The notes under the pieces: generated by a model
Told to the model about the DNA's origin: nothing
Seen by the model: only the letters and a program-made list of their open reading frames with translations
The model's database searches: none
Part shown: piece by piece, positions 1 through 6,507 of the stretch
How positions within the stretch are numbered: position 1 is the first letter of the stretch
Layout of the letters: each line of letters starts with the position of its first letter
Assembly (NCBI RefSeq): GCF_000169335.1
Contig: NZ_AAXW01000084.1
Span: forward strand, 1-17,186
Source: Crocosphaera chwakensis CCY0110
Lineage (GTDB): Bacteria > Cyanobacteriota > Cyanobacteriia > Cyanobacteriales > Microcystaceae
Length of the DNA: 17,186 nt
Direction of reading: 5' to 3'
Made by a program: the position numbers and the translations under genes

Positions 1-470
1 TACCAAAAGCTGAGGATATTGTTGATGTAGTTATTGGAAACCTGGACCAATAAGTGACATAAAAATATGTAGGCAACTTTAAATAAATTTAAGATAAATC
101 AAACTTTTAGTGGGGACAAAGCCTACATTGGAGAAACTCAAATTACGACTCCGCATAAAAGAGCGAAAAATGGAGAATTAACAGAAAATCAAATAGAAGA
201 AAATAAAGCTTTATCATCTAATCGAATTTTTGTAGAGCATTTAATTAGAATAGTCAAAGTATTTAAAGTAGTTCAAGAGAGGAGAGATTTCGCTTACACA
301 AAAATAGATATAAATCGGTTTTATTAACAGTTTGCGGATTAGTCCGCTTGAGAATTAGTTCCCTAATTTTAGAAGTAATAAAATCCTGTACATCTGGAGA
401 AATAATTGACGTTAGAATGAACCATAGTTTTATGTCTAAATTAGATTTAGTCTCTTCAAATCCTTATTAA
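1..470 (+). pseudogene. Decayed DDE transposase (IS5-superfamily / DDE_Tnp_4-like), C-terminal part
   Basis: Read across frames, this stretch spells the C-terminal half of a common cyanobacterial DDE transposase. Frame 3 gives PKAEDIVDVVIGN (3-41), frame 2 gives PISDIKICRQL (47-79), frame 1 gives FSGDKAYIGETQITTPHK and then NRIFVEHLIRIVKVFKV (about 85-327), and frame 3 resumes with VLLTVCGLVRLRISSLILE to a stop at 468-470. The GDKAY block and the NRIFVEHLIR block match my recollection of the family's catalytic-core surroundings. At least three frame changes and several stops mean that it cannot make an active enzyme. The 5' part lies outside the window. I could not identify the terminal inverted repeat of the IS; 471-543 shows nothing else recognisable. 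The family name is from memory of the motif pattern; the broken state is seen directly. Confidence 0.75.
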
Positions 471-543
471 TTCGTTTTCAGGACAATTTTTTACTTCGAG
501 TCCAATACACCTGTTTCTATTGCTGTAACTAGGTTATAGATTT

Positions 544-1247
544 TTGGAGATGTCTAATGATCAAAATAATCTAGGAATAGATACGAGTGGTTCTGGAAAT
601 AATGCAACTAATTTTGGGGCTTTATTTGAATCTCAAGGTTATGAAGGAGGTGCTGCTACTTTTAGTGGGGGAGCATATCTACAATCAACAATCGATCCTA
701 ACCCCAGTGTGTTACCTCAAATGACATGGGGTGCTTGGGTTAAACCAACTACTACTGATTTACTGATTCTGTTCAGACTATTCTGACTGGAGATAATGGA
801 GGTTTTGATCGTGCCATTGTGATTGATAATCGTGGTGGTGGTGGCAATACGTGGTCAACTTTTACTGGAAATGGTGTCTTGTCGTCGGGAATAACACCTA
901 CAGTCGAAGATTGGACATTTCTAGCTGTTGTATATGATGAGAATACGACTTCTCTTGATTTTTATGTTAATGATCAAGTCGTTTCTAGCAATTCAACCAA
1001 CTTTGATTTTTCTAATTCATTCTTTTTGATCGGAAAAAACCCTTGTTGTCCTCAATTTGTAACAGGATTGATTGATAACGTTTTTGTTTATGACGAAGCT
1101 TTATCCTCATCAGAAATTACAGCAATTCGCGAAAATGGATTTGGGGTAGTACCAGAACCACTAACCATCCTTGGAACCGGAACCGCAGTAGCTTTCGGAA
1201 CAGGTTTCAAACGTAAATTAGCTCAGAAGAAAGCTAACAAAGCATAA
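544..1247 (+). pseudogene. LamG/concanavalin-like PEP-CTERM protein, 5'-truncated and frameshifted
   Basis: Two adjacent reading frames (544-786 and the frame open through 819-1247) form one LamG-type jelly-roll domain. The first carries SGSGNNATNFGALF, GGAATFSGGAYLQ and MTWGAWVKP; the second carries WTFLAVVYDENTTSLDFYVND, FLIGKNPC and LIDNVFVYDEALSSSEI. The C-terminus has the cyanobacterial PEP-CTERM sorting signal: VPEP, a hydrophobic stretch, then a basic KRKLAQKK tail. Such proteins are exported and handled by an exosortase. An 8-bp tandem duplication (753-768) causes the frameshift; removing one copy gives TTTDSVQTILTGDNGG in one frame. No signal peptide or good start is present: 544 is a TTG with no Shine-Dalgarno, and the upstream DNA is transposase debris, so the 5' end is probably lost. 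The gene converges on atpA. Confidence 0.8.
753..768 (+). repeat. 8-bp perfect tandem duplication causing a frameshift
   Basis: TACTGATT occurs twice in direct succession (753-760 and 761-768) inside the LamG pseudogene. Eight bases shift the frame by two; collapsing the repeat to one copy joins the two halves of the LamG domain without any other change. It is most simply a recent slippage or duplication event. Confidence 0.9.
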
Positions 1248-1364
1248 CGTTCTTTAAAAATCGAAAGTTTATTTGATAATGAATAGTTCTTCTTTTAAGA
1301 GAATTATTAACTATCTGATCACATCATTAATGTAATTTTAATCTTGTAGAAAAACCCAACAACA

Positions 1365-2882
1365 TTAAAAGCTTACATTGATAGTGTTGACTAATTGATG
1401 CAATAACGTCTCTTTATCTGCTTCACTCAAAGATTCTCCCGATTGAATTTTGTCACAAATGTCGGGTAGTTTTTCTGTTACCATCTGACAAATTTTCCTT
1501 TCTGCTTCTCGGATATTTTCTAAGGGGACATTATCTAAAATCCCTTCATTGATGGCAAATAAAACAGCAATTTGTTCAGCAACGGAAAAAGGTTGAGATT
1601 GAGGTTGTTTGAGGATTTCTCGCACTCGTCTGCCTCTTTCTAAGGTTTGTCGGGTATCTTCATCTAATTGCGTACCAAAACGGGCAAAGACTTCCACTTC
1701 TTGGAATTGAGAATAGGATAAGCGTAAATCTCCGGCTACTTCTCCATAGGCCCGTAATTGGGTTTTTCCGCCCACTCGTGACACTGATTTTCCCACAGAA
1801 ACCGGGGGTAAAATGCCTTTTTGATAAAGGTCTGGAGACAGATAAATTTGACCGTCTGTGATAGAAATTAAATTAGTCGGAATGTAAGCAGAAATGCTTT
1901 GAGCTTGGGTTTCGATAATAGGTAAAGCCGTTAAAGAACCGCCGCCCCATTCTTCTCGAAGATGGGTAGATCGTTCAAGTAATCGAGAGTGAATGTAAAA
2001 AATATCGCCGGGATAGGCTTCTCTTCCTGGAGGACGACGCAATAAGAGAGAAAGCTCTCGATATGCCCAAGCATGACGGGTTAAATCATCATAGACAATT
2101 AAAACATCCCGTCCCCGTTCCATAAAATACTCCCCGATAGACGTGGCCGCATAAGGGGTAATATATTGCAAACCGGGGGGATCTTCTCCATCGGCTACGA
2201 CAACGATAGAATAGTCTAGAGCATCTGCTTGCCGTAATTGTTCGATAACCTTGGCTACAGCAGACGTACGTTGACCAATGGCGCAATAAATACAAATAAC
2301 ATCCTTATCCTTTTGATTTAATATGGTATCCACTGCGATCGCCGTTTTGCCAATTTGGCGATCGCCGATAATTAGTTCTCGCTGTCCTCGTCCAACAGGA
2401 ATTAACGCATCAACGACTTTTAAACCTGTTTGTAGGGGAACCGTAACCGGCGCACGATGGATAAAAGGAGGTGCTTTTCGTTCGATAGGAAATTGAGTTT
2501 GAGTGGAGATGGTTCCTTTATTATCTAAAGGACGACCTAAACCGTCAACAATGCGTCCAAGTAACGCTTCTCCTACGGGAATTTGTACAATTTTCCCCGT
2601 TCGTTTAACTTCTTGACCAGCTTCTAAATGTTCGCTATTTCCTAATAAAATAACCCCTAATTCGTCTACGTCTAAGTTGAAAGCAATCCCTAAAATATCC
2701 CCTGGAAAACGCACTAATTCATCGGCTTTAACGTTGGGTAAACCGATAACTTTAGCGACTCCTTGATCAATCGATTTCAGAATCCCAATTTCTTGTGGTT
2801 GAATTTTGGCTTGATAGTTGTTTAATTTTTTATCAAGCTGAGTAATGGTATTTTCAAGAACGGTTTTTAAGGTTTTTTCCAT
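1365..2882 (-). CDS. atpA: N-type ATPase F1 subunit alpha (AtpA)
   Basis: Alpha subunit of the F1 headpiece, 505 residues, normal length. Seen in the sequence: beta-barrel N-terminal domain (about 30-95), Walker A GDRQIGKT at 173-180, Walker B LIVYDD at 261-266, and the SVSRVGG motif with the arginine finger R369 that completes the catalytic site on beta. It hexamerises with AtpD on the cytoplasmic face. It is the last gene of the minus-strand atp operon, but it lies downstream of a toxin-antitoxin pair, 22 bp after the toxin stop, instead of directly after atpF. No Shine-Dalgarno is visible before the ATG at 2882 (upstream reads GTAAAATAAACA), so translation may depend on coupling to the toxin gene or be leader-independent. 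No gamma gene follows. The N-type assignment rests on operon context (AtpQ, AtpR, gene order). Confidence 0.95.
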   Translation of the reverse strand: MEKTLKTVLENTITQLDKKLNNYQAKIQPQEIGILKSIDQGVAKVIGLPNVKADELVRFPGDILGIAFNLDVDELGVILLGNSEHLEAGQEVKRTGKIVQIPVGEALLGRIVDGLGRPLDNKGTISTQTQFPIERKAPPFIHRAPVTVPLQTGLKVVDALIPVGRGQRELIIGDRQIGKTAIAVDTILNQKDKDVICIYCAIGQRTSAVAKVIEQLRQADALDYSIVVVADGEDPPGLQYITPYAATSIGEYFMERGRDVLIVYDDLTRHAWAYRELSLLLRRPPGREAYPGDIFYIHSRLLERSTHLREEWGGGSLTALPIIETQAQSISAYIPTNLISITDGQIYLSPDLYQKGILPPVSVGKSVSRVGGKTQLRAYGEVAGDLRLSYSQFQEVEVFARFGTQLDEDTRQTLERGRRVREILKQPQSQPFSVAEQIAVLFAINEGILDNVPLENIREAERKICQMVTEKLPDICDKIQSGESLSEADKETLLHQLVNTINVSF

Positions 2883-2904
2883 TGTTTATTTTACATTCAT
2901 CAAT

Positions 2905-3225
2905 TTAATTTTCTTGATTAAAAATTTTCCGAATATTGCGAGAAACATGAAGAATTCTTATAATTATTAATTGTTCATTTTCAATAAGATAAAAAATTAA
3001 ATATTTATCAAAGCCTTTTACTTTCCATTTTCTAAGTCCTTCTAGTTGTGAATTATTGGAAAAATAAAGACTCCCAAGGTAAGGCGTTTGGGCTAATTTT
3101 GCGATAGTTTGCCGAGTAGTGTCAAAAAATCGCAAGGCAACATCGGGATTATTTTGAGCAAGATAATCAGATATATTATCTAAATCTCTGGTGGCTTTTG
3201 GTGAAATAAAAATACGTAAAACCAT
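2905..3225 (-). CDS. ParE/RelE-family toxin of a type II toxin-antitoxin pair
   Basis: A 106-residue protein with the compact RelE/ParE fold signature: N-terminal strand and basic helix (ISPKATRDLDNISDYLAQNNPDVA), helix ARLRFFDTT-type segment, then LRKWKVKGFDKYLIFY and a final IIIRILHVSRNIRKIF, which is the typical C-terminal strand ending in HxxR. In this superfamily ParE members poison gyrase and RelE members cut ribosome-bound mRNA; sequence alone does not tell which. The ATG lies 2 bp after the antitoxin stop, so the two are translationally coupled. The unusual point is position: the pair sits inside the N-ATPase operon, between atpF and atpA, in the same orientation. Toxin family assignment is strong; target is unknown. 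Confidence 0.88.
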   Translation of the reverse strand: MVLRIFISPKATRDLDNISDYLAQNNPDVALRFFDTTRQTIAKLAQTPYLGSLYFSNNSQLEGLRKWKVKGFDKYLIFYLIENEQLIIIRILHVSRNIRKIFNQEN

Positions 3226-3227
3226 GA

Positions 3228-3479
3228 TTAACCCTGGTTTATACGGTTGATTACTTCTTGGCGTTTATTTTTCCACCATTCTTCTGTCATTTCGATGGGT
3301 TCTCCACTGTTTAATCCTTCAAGTAATAAATTTTCTATTTGGTTTTGTGCTTCTTTTTCTTGTTCTTGACGGATAAGATGAATAATATATTCATTGGCAC
3401 TACTATAACCCTTCGCTTGAAGCTGTTGCTCAATAAATTCACCCATGGTATCCGATAAAGAGATATTGAGATTTGCCAT
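3228..3479 (-). CDS. ParD-like ribbon-helix-helix antitoxin
   Basis: An 83-residue protein. The N-terminus NLNISLSDTMGEFIEQQLQAKGYSSANEYIIHLI fits a ParD/CopG ribbon-helix-helix: a short beta strand followed by two helices that dimerise and bind operator DNA. The acidic, flexible C-terminal half (EEWWKNKRQEVINRINQ) is the part that would wrap the toxin. ParD-like antitoxins usually repress their own promoter, with toxin as co-repressor; the 77-bp gap upstream of this gene could hold that operator (see 3512-3536). The pair was evidently inserted into, or recruited by, the atp operon, because atpF and atpA are adjacent in ordinary N-ATPase clusters. No Shine-Dalgarno is visible before the ATG at 3479. 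Confidence 0.87.
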   Translation of the reverse strand: MANLNISLSDTMGEFIEQQLQAKGYSSANEYIIHLIRQEQEKEAQNQIENLLLEGLNSGEPIEMTEEWWKNKRQEVINRINQG

Positions 3480-3511
3480 GATAAGGAGTCAAATAAACAC
3501 TATTTTAAGTT

Positions 3512-3536
3512 TGGCATTTTTTGTAAAATTTTGCCA
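3512..3536 (-). promoter_or_regulatory. Possible TA promoter/operator dyad within the atp operon
   Basis: In the 77-bp gap between the atpF stop and the antitoxin start, TGGCA (3512-3516) and TGCCA (3532-3536) form a dyad around an A/T core. On the minus strand a TTTACA-like element and a TAAAAT-like element follow it toward the antitoxin. This is where a self-regulated TA promoter should be, and it would also serve atpA. The arms are only 5 bp and the promoter match is loose. Confidence 0.3.
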
Positions 3537-3556
3537 CTAAATATCATTAATTGAAA

Positions 3557-4300
3557 TTAATTTTTATCGATATCTAAACCTTCTACATAGTCCTTTAAAT
3601 TCCAAGCAATTTTATAATCGCTGGCTTGTAGTTCAATGCCACAAATTAAGTCAGAATTGGTCATAAATTGTACGTTATTGCCTTGATAAATATGAGTTTG
3701 CTGGAGTAAAGTTAAAAGGCGATCGCGACTTTCAGGGGGAATTTCAAAATGACTACGAATGATTAAACTATTCTCTATTGTTTGGGCAGAGTTGGCTAAA
3801 TTTTCTCGCTCTTTTTCTGATAAATTTTCGAGACGATGAATAAATTGATTAATCATTTGTTGTTCTAAAGAAGCATTAGCTAAGTCTCCTAAAGCATGAC
3901 CAGTCATTTTGTAAATTTGCTGCACAATTTTTTCTTGAAACCTATCAAAAAATTGAGCTTTTTCTCGTTCTAGTGATTCTTGCCAAGTCTTGCGTTTTTG
4001 TTCAATATCTTGACGCGCTTCTTCTACTAAATCATGATATTTTTCATCTGCTTTAGTTTGGGCATGAGTCATTATCTCATGTTGTTTTTCTTCTAATTCA
4101 TGTTGTTTTTTTTGATAAGAATTTGCCTCAGTTTTAGCAGATTCTTTTTCTTTTTCTGCTGCTTGCCAACGATTTTCAATTTCCTTTTGACGAGCTTTAA
4201 TTGTTTTTACAATCGGTTTATATAAAAAACGATTCAGTAAAAAAACTAAAATTAGAAAATTAATAATTTGAGCAACAATGGTAAACCAGTCAATTAGCAC
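3557..4300 (-). CDS. atpF: N-type ATPase subunit b with delta-like C-terminal domain (AtpF)
   Basis: Peripheral stalk subunit, 247 residues, far longer than an ordinary b subunit (about 160-180). One N-terminal membrane helix (about residues 5-27, WFTIVAQIINFLILVFLLNRF) is followed by a long charged helix rich in K, E and Q (about 35-130) and a C-terminal region (about 135-247) ending in LICGIELQASDYKIAWNLKDYVEG, which resembles the end of delta/OSCP. No separate delta gene occurs in the operon, consistent with a b-delta fusion doing both jobs. The start is a GTG at 4300 preceded by AGGAGG, formed by the last codons of atpE only 3 bp upstream, so the two are tightly coupled. Downstream the operon is interrupted by the TA pair. 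Confidence 0.92.
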   Translation of the reverse strand: MLIDWFTIVAQIINFLILVFLLNRFLYKPIVKTIKARQKEIENRWQAAEKEKESAKTEANSYQKKQHELEEKQHEIMTHAQTKADEKYHDLVEEARQDIEQKRKTWQESLEREKAQFFDRFQEKIVQQIYKMTGHALGDLANASLEQQMINQFIHRLENLSEKERENLANSAQTIENSLIIRSHFEIPPESRDRLLTLLQQTHIYQGNNVQFMTNSDLICGIELQASDYKIAWNLKDYVEGLDIDKN

Positions 4301-4303
4301 GAG

Positions 4304-4582
4304 TTAACCTCCTGCATTTTGTACAAAATAATTCCAAAAAGGATTAGCAAAAATTAAAATCATCGAAACAACAAAACAATAAATAGCTGTTGATTCTACT
4401 AAGGCTAAACCTACAAATAAAGTGCGAGTAATCGTATTCGCTTTATCGGGTTGTTGTGCTAAAGCTCGTAAGGCATTCGCTAAGGCTAACCCTTCTCCAA
4501 TAGCAGGAGCAACGGAACCAATAGCAATGGTTAATCCTGCGGTAATAATGGAAACGATACCAGTTAAACCTAGATTGTCCAT
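4304..4582 (-). CDS. atpE: N-type ATPase rotor ring subunit c (AtpE)
   Basis: Hairpin proteolipid of the rotor ring, 92 residues. Helix 1 contains GSVAPAIGEGLALANAL with Glu30; the polar loop is LAQQPDKANTI; helix 2 contains LALVESTAIYCFVV with Glu63, Ser64 and Thr65. Glu63 is the main ion-carrying carboxylate, and the E-S-T triad is the Na+-coordinating signature known from Na+-translocating rings. The second carboxylate in helix 1 (where Ilyobacter-type rings have Gln) is typical of N-ATPases and makes Na+ versus H+ preference uncertain. The start is supported by AAGGAG (4591-4596) eight bases before the ATG, the clearest ribosome site in the operon, as expected for the most abundant subunit. 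Confidence 0.95.
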   Translation of the reverse strand: MDNLGLTGIVSIITAGLTIAIGSVAPAIGEGLALANALRALAQQPDKANTITRTLFVGLALVESTAIYCFVVSMILIFANPFWNYFVQNAGG

Positions 4583-4620
4583 ATAAAAATCTCCTTATTT
4601 TGGTAGTGAAATCTTTTCTT

Positions 4621-5313
4621 TTATGATTGATTATTCCCTGTTTTACGTTGTTGAATATTCATACCTGATGCAATATAAACCATCGCTAAAATAGTAAAAA
4701 CATAGGCTTGAATAACTCCCACTAATAAACCAAATAATGTCATCACAGCAGGGAAAAATAAAGGAACAATTGAAATTAAAATAGCCACTAATAAACTGGT
4801 ACTCATAATATTTCCAAACAGACGAATAGCCAGAGAAACAGTACGAGATATTTCACTGATCAAATTAAACGGCAACATCACAGGAGTCGGTTGAATATAA
4901 TGACGTAAATAGTTAGTAACACCAACATTTTTAATGCCATAAATAGGAACAGCGACAAACACACATAAGGCTAAGGCTGCGGTGGTAGACAAAGAACCAG
5001 CAGGAGATTGATAAACTGGAAAAATTGTTAATAAATTGGCCATGGTAATAAATAAGAATAATGTGCCAATAAAAGGTAAAAATTGATCTGCTTTTTGTTG
5101 ACTAGCATCTCGAATTTGTTGACTAATTTGTTCAATAATAATTTCTAGGGCAACTTGCCAACGAGATAGAGGGGGTTCAATGGATAAGGTTCGAGTAATT
5201 AGCCAAGATCCTAACACCAAAATTAGCATTACTAACCAAGTAAAAACAATAGTGGCGTTAAGATTAATCCATTGCCATTGCCAATAAATAATACTGTCAG
5301 GGGTAATATCCAT
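4621..5313 (-). CDS. atpB: N-type ATPase membrane subunit a (AtpB)
   Basis: Stator channel subunit, 230 residues from the ATG at 5313. The frame could extend to a TTG at 5325, but that codon has no Shine-Dalgarno, and MDITPDSIIYWQW looks like a normal N-ATPase start. About five membrane helices are visible. The essential ion-gating arginine is in SLAIRLFGN (R164 from this start), and the final helix has VIQAYVFTILAMVYI with the conserved Gln and Tyr. It forms the two half-channels against the c-ring and should drive ion movement coupled to ATP hydrolysis or synthesis. It lies 43 bp after atpR and 38 bp before atpE; the spacer after atpR carries short A/T-rich near-repeats (AAAAGTTAGAAGTTAAAAGT) with no clear function. 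Confidence 0.93.
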   Translation of the reverse strand: MDITPDSIIYWQWQWINLNATIVFTWLVMLILVLGSWLITRTLSIEPPLSRWQVALEIIIEQISQQIRDASQQKADQFLPFIGTLFLFITMANLLTIFPVYQSPAGSLSTTAALALCVFVAVPIYGIKNVGVTNYLRHYIQPTPVMLPFNLISEISRTVSLAIRLFGNIMSTSLLVAILISIVPLFFPAVMTLFGLLVGVIQAYVFTILAMVYIASGMNIQQRKTGNNQS

Positions 5314-5356
5314 TTGAAAACTCAAAAATCAAAAGTTAGAAGTTAAAAGTCTGAAT

Positions 5357-5659
5357 TTATAGTTTAAGATCAGAGTTGGATAATTTAGGTTTCAAAACGT
5401 TAGTTAATATAATTCTTGCTAATATAAATCCTCCTAAACAAATTAATATTCGTTGCCACTGTCCATCCATGATGAGATAAAAACCAAATAGAGTCACAAG
5501 AATACGACCGAGAAAACTACCAATAAATAAACGTACTGGAAAAACTGTTGTTGGCAGTTGTCGCACTGTAATCCAAAGACTACTAAAGTAAAAAGCTCCT
5601 AACATTATGCCAAAAATAAAAGGAATTAAATTCTCTAATAAAAAGCCTATCATCCTCAT
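5357..5659 (-). CDS. atpR: N-ATPase accessory membrane protein AtpR
   Basis: A 100-residue protein with three predicted membrane helices (about 6-28, 42-63 and 69-88). Intramembrane arginines stand at the helix ends (R33, R43, R52, R70, R82). AtpR is a hallmark of N-ATPase operons; its membrane arginines have been proposed to contact the extra glutamate of the c subunit during ring assembly. The ATG at 5659 is preceded by GAGGAG four bases away; the ATG at 5653 is an alternative start. The gap to upstream atpQ is 151 bp, unusually long for this tightly packed operon, because of an inverted-repeat element at 5699-5808. Confidence 0.85.
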   Translation of the reverse strand: MRMIGFLLENLIPFIFGIMLGAFYFSSLWITVRQLPTTVFPVRLFIGSFLGRILVTLFGFYLIMDGQWQRILICLGGFILARIILTNVLKPKLSNSDLKL

Positions 5660-5698
5660 TTTCTCCTCATTAAATTGTCAAACAGATAATTATTAATT

Positions 5699-5808
5699 GG
5701 TTAAGCTGTTGTGTATTGATCATGGCTTATTTAATACAAATGTAAAAACGCTTTCTCCCTGCTCCCCTTCAATCTCAATTAGGGATTTAGATGCTTAACA
5801 GCTTAACC
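5699..5808. mobile_element. Putative MITE-like inverted-repeat element between atpQ and atpR
   Basis: GGTTAAGCTGTT (5699-5710) is repeated as a perfect inverted copy AACAGCTTAACC (5797-5808), bounding 110 bp of noncoding DNA with an internal CTCCCTGCTCCCC segment. The right arm ends 2 bp from the atpQ stop. The size, perfect 12-bp termini and position in an otherwise overlapping operon suggest a small non-autonomous element. A transcribed long-range hairpin would be the alternative. No clear target-site duplication was found. Confidence 0.5.
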
Positions 5809-5810
5809 TT

Positions 5811-6119
5811 TCATTCATCTCGACTTTCCCGTTGTACCCAATACCAAGCATTAAGGCAACCAATGATCACCCCAAAAAATAACATCATTAATGTCCAAGA
5901 ATAGGGATCATTCAAAATAGCATCCAACCAAATACCCACAGCAATACCAATAAGGGTAGGAATAGCCACAGACCAACCTACAATGCCAAACATACCCAGA
6001 CCATACCAAATGGTACGATCGCCTTCTTTTCGAGCAGTCATTTTGCGATCGGCTTTATCTTTCACTGCTTGTTGAAAGGTTCCTTGTCTTTTTTGATGCT
6101 CGTTTCGAGGTCTATTCAC
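5811..6119 (-). CDS. atpQ: N-ATPase accessory protein AtpQ (AtpI-like)
   Basis: A 102-residue protein: a charged N-terminal tail (about 1-36, rich in K and R) followed by two membrane helices (about 40-65 and 72-95, the second containing SWTLMMLFFGVIIGCLNAWYWV). The pattern matches the AtpI-like gene-1 family as found in N-ATPase operons, where it is called AtpQ. AtpI-type proteins help c-ring assembly or Mg2+ handling; its exact job in N-ATPases is not settled. The GTG start at 6119 overlaps the end of atpC by 8 bp, indicating translational coupling. Downstream the element at 5699-5808 separates it from atpR, its usual close neighbour. Confidence 0.85.
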   Translation of the reverse strand: MNRPRNEHQKRQGTFQQAVKDKADRKMTARKEGDRTIWYGLGMFGIVGWSVAIPTLIGIAVGIWLDAILNDPYSWTLMMLFFGVIIGCLNAWYWVQRESRDE

Positions 6120-6507
6120 CGCCTTCTCTCCCTATTTCTACAATACCTCTGGCTAACCCGGACTCTAATCTAGCGATCGCGGTACGGGTCATTTTTTGCT
6201 GTTCGTTGAGTTGAAGAAATTCTTCGGCAACGGTTTGATGTAAACGGTCTAAATTGGCATCTTTCACCGCTCTTCCTGTAGAAACCATCACCGTTTGCCC
6301 ACATTTGACTAAAATGCCTTCGTCAATGGCCATAAACACCTCCTCCCCCTGCAAAGAACGATAAGATAAAATACTTGGAGTTAAGGCGGTTACAAAGTCA
6401 ATATGGTTACTCAGAAGCCCAAATGCGCCGTTTTTGGCTTCTGCATTCACTTGTTCGACCTCTTCAACTAAAAAGACCTTATTAGGAATTAAGACCTTAA
6501 GTTTCAT
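6112..6507 (-). CDS. atpC: N-type ATPase F1 subunit epsilon (AtpC)
   Basis: Epsilon subunit of the central stalk, 131 residues. MKLKVLIPNKVFLVEEVEQVNAEAKNGAFGLLSNHIDFVTAL is the standard N-terminal beta-sandwich, with the GxxGLLxxHxD motif; the C-terminal part (about 88-131, ending LESGLARGIVEIGREGGE) is the helical domain. It links the rotor ring to gamma and can inhibit ATP hydrolysis. The frame is open further upstream to 6612, but the ATG at 6507 is preceded by GGAGG, and the upstream residues are the antisense-frame of atpD's tail. The start overlaps the atpD stop by 11 bp and the stop overlaps atpQ by 8 bp. A gamma partner, which epsilon needs, is not encoded in this operon. Confidence 0.92.
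   Translation of the reverse strand: MKLKVLIPNKVFLVEEVEQVNAEAKNGAFGLLSNHIDFVTALTPSILSYRSLQGEEVFMAIDEGILVKCGQTVMVSTGRAVKDANLDRLHQTVAEEFLQLNEQQKMTRTAIARLESGLARGIVEIGREGGE

Noticed and set aside
1248..1364. Short remnant of atpG after atpA
   Set aside because: No gamma-like N-terminus or any gamma motif was found in the three minus-strand frames.
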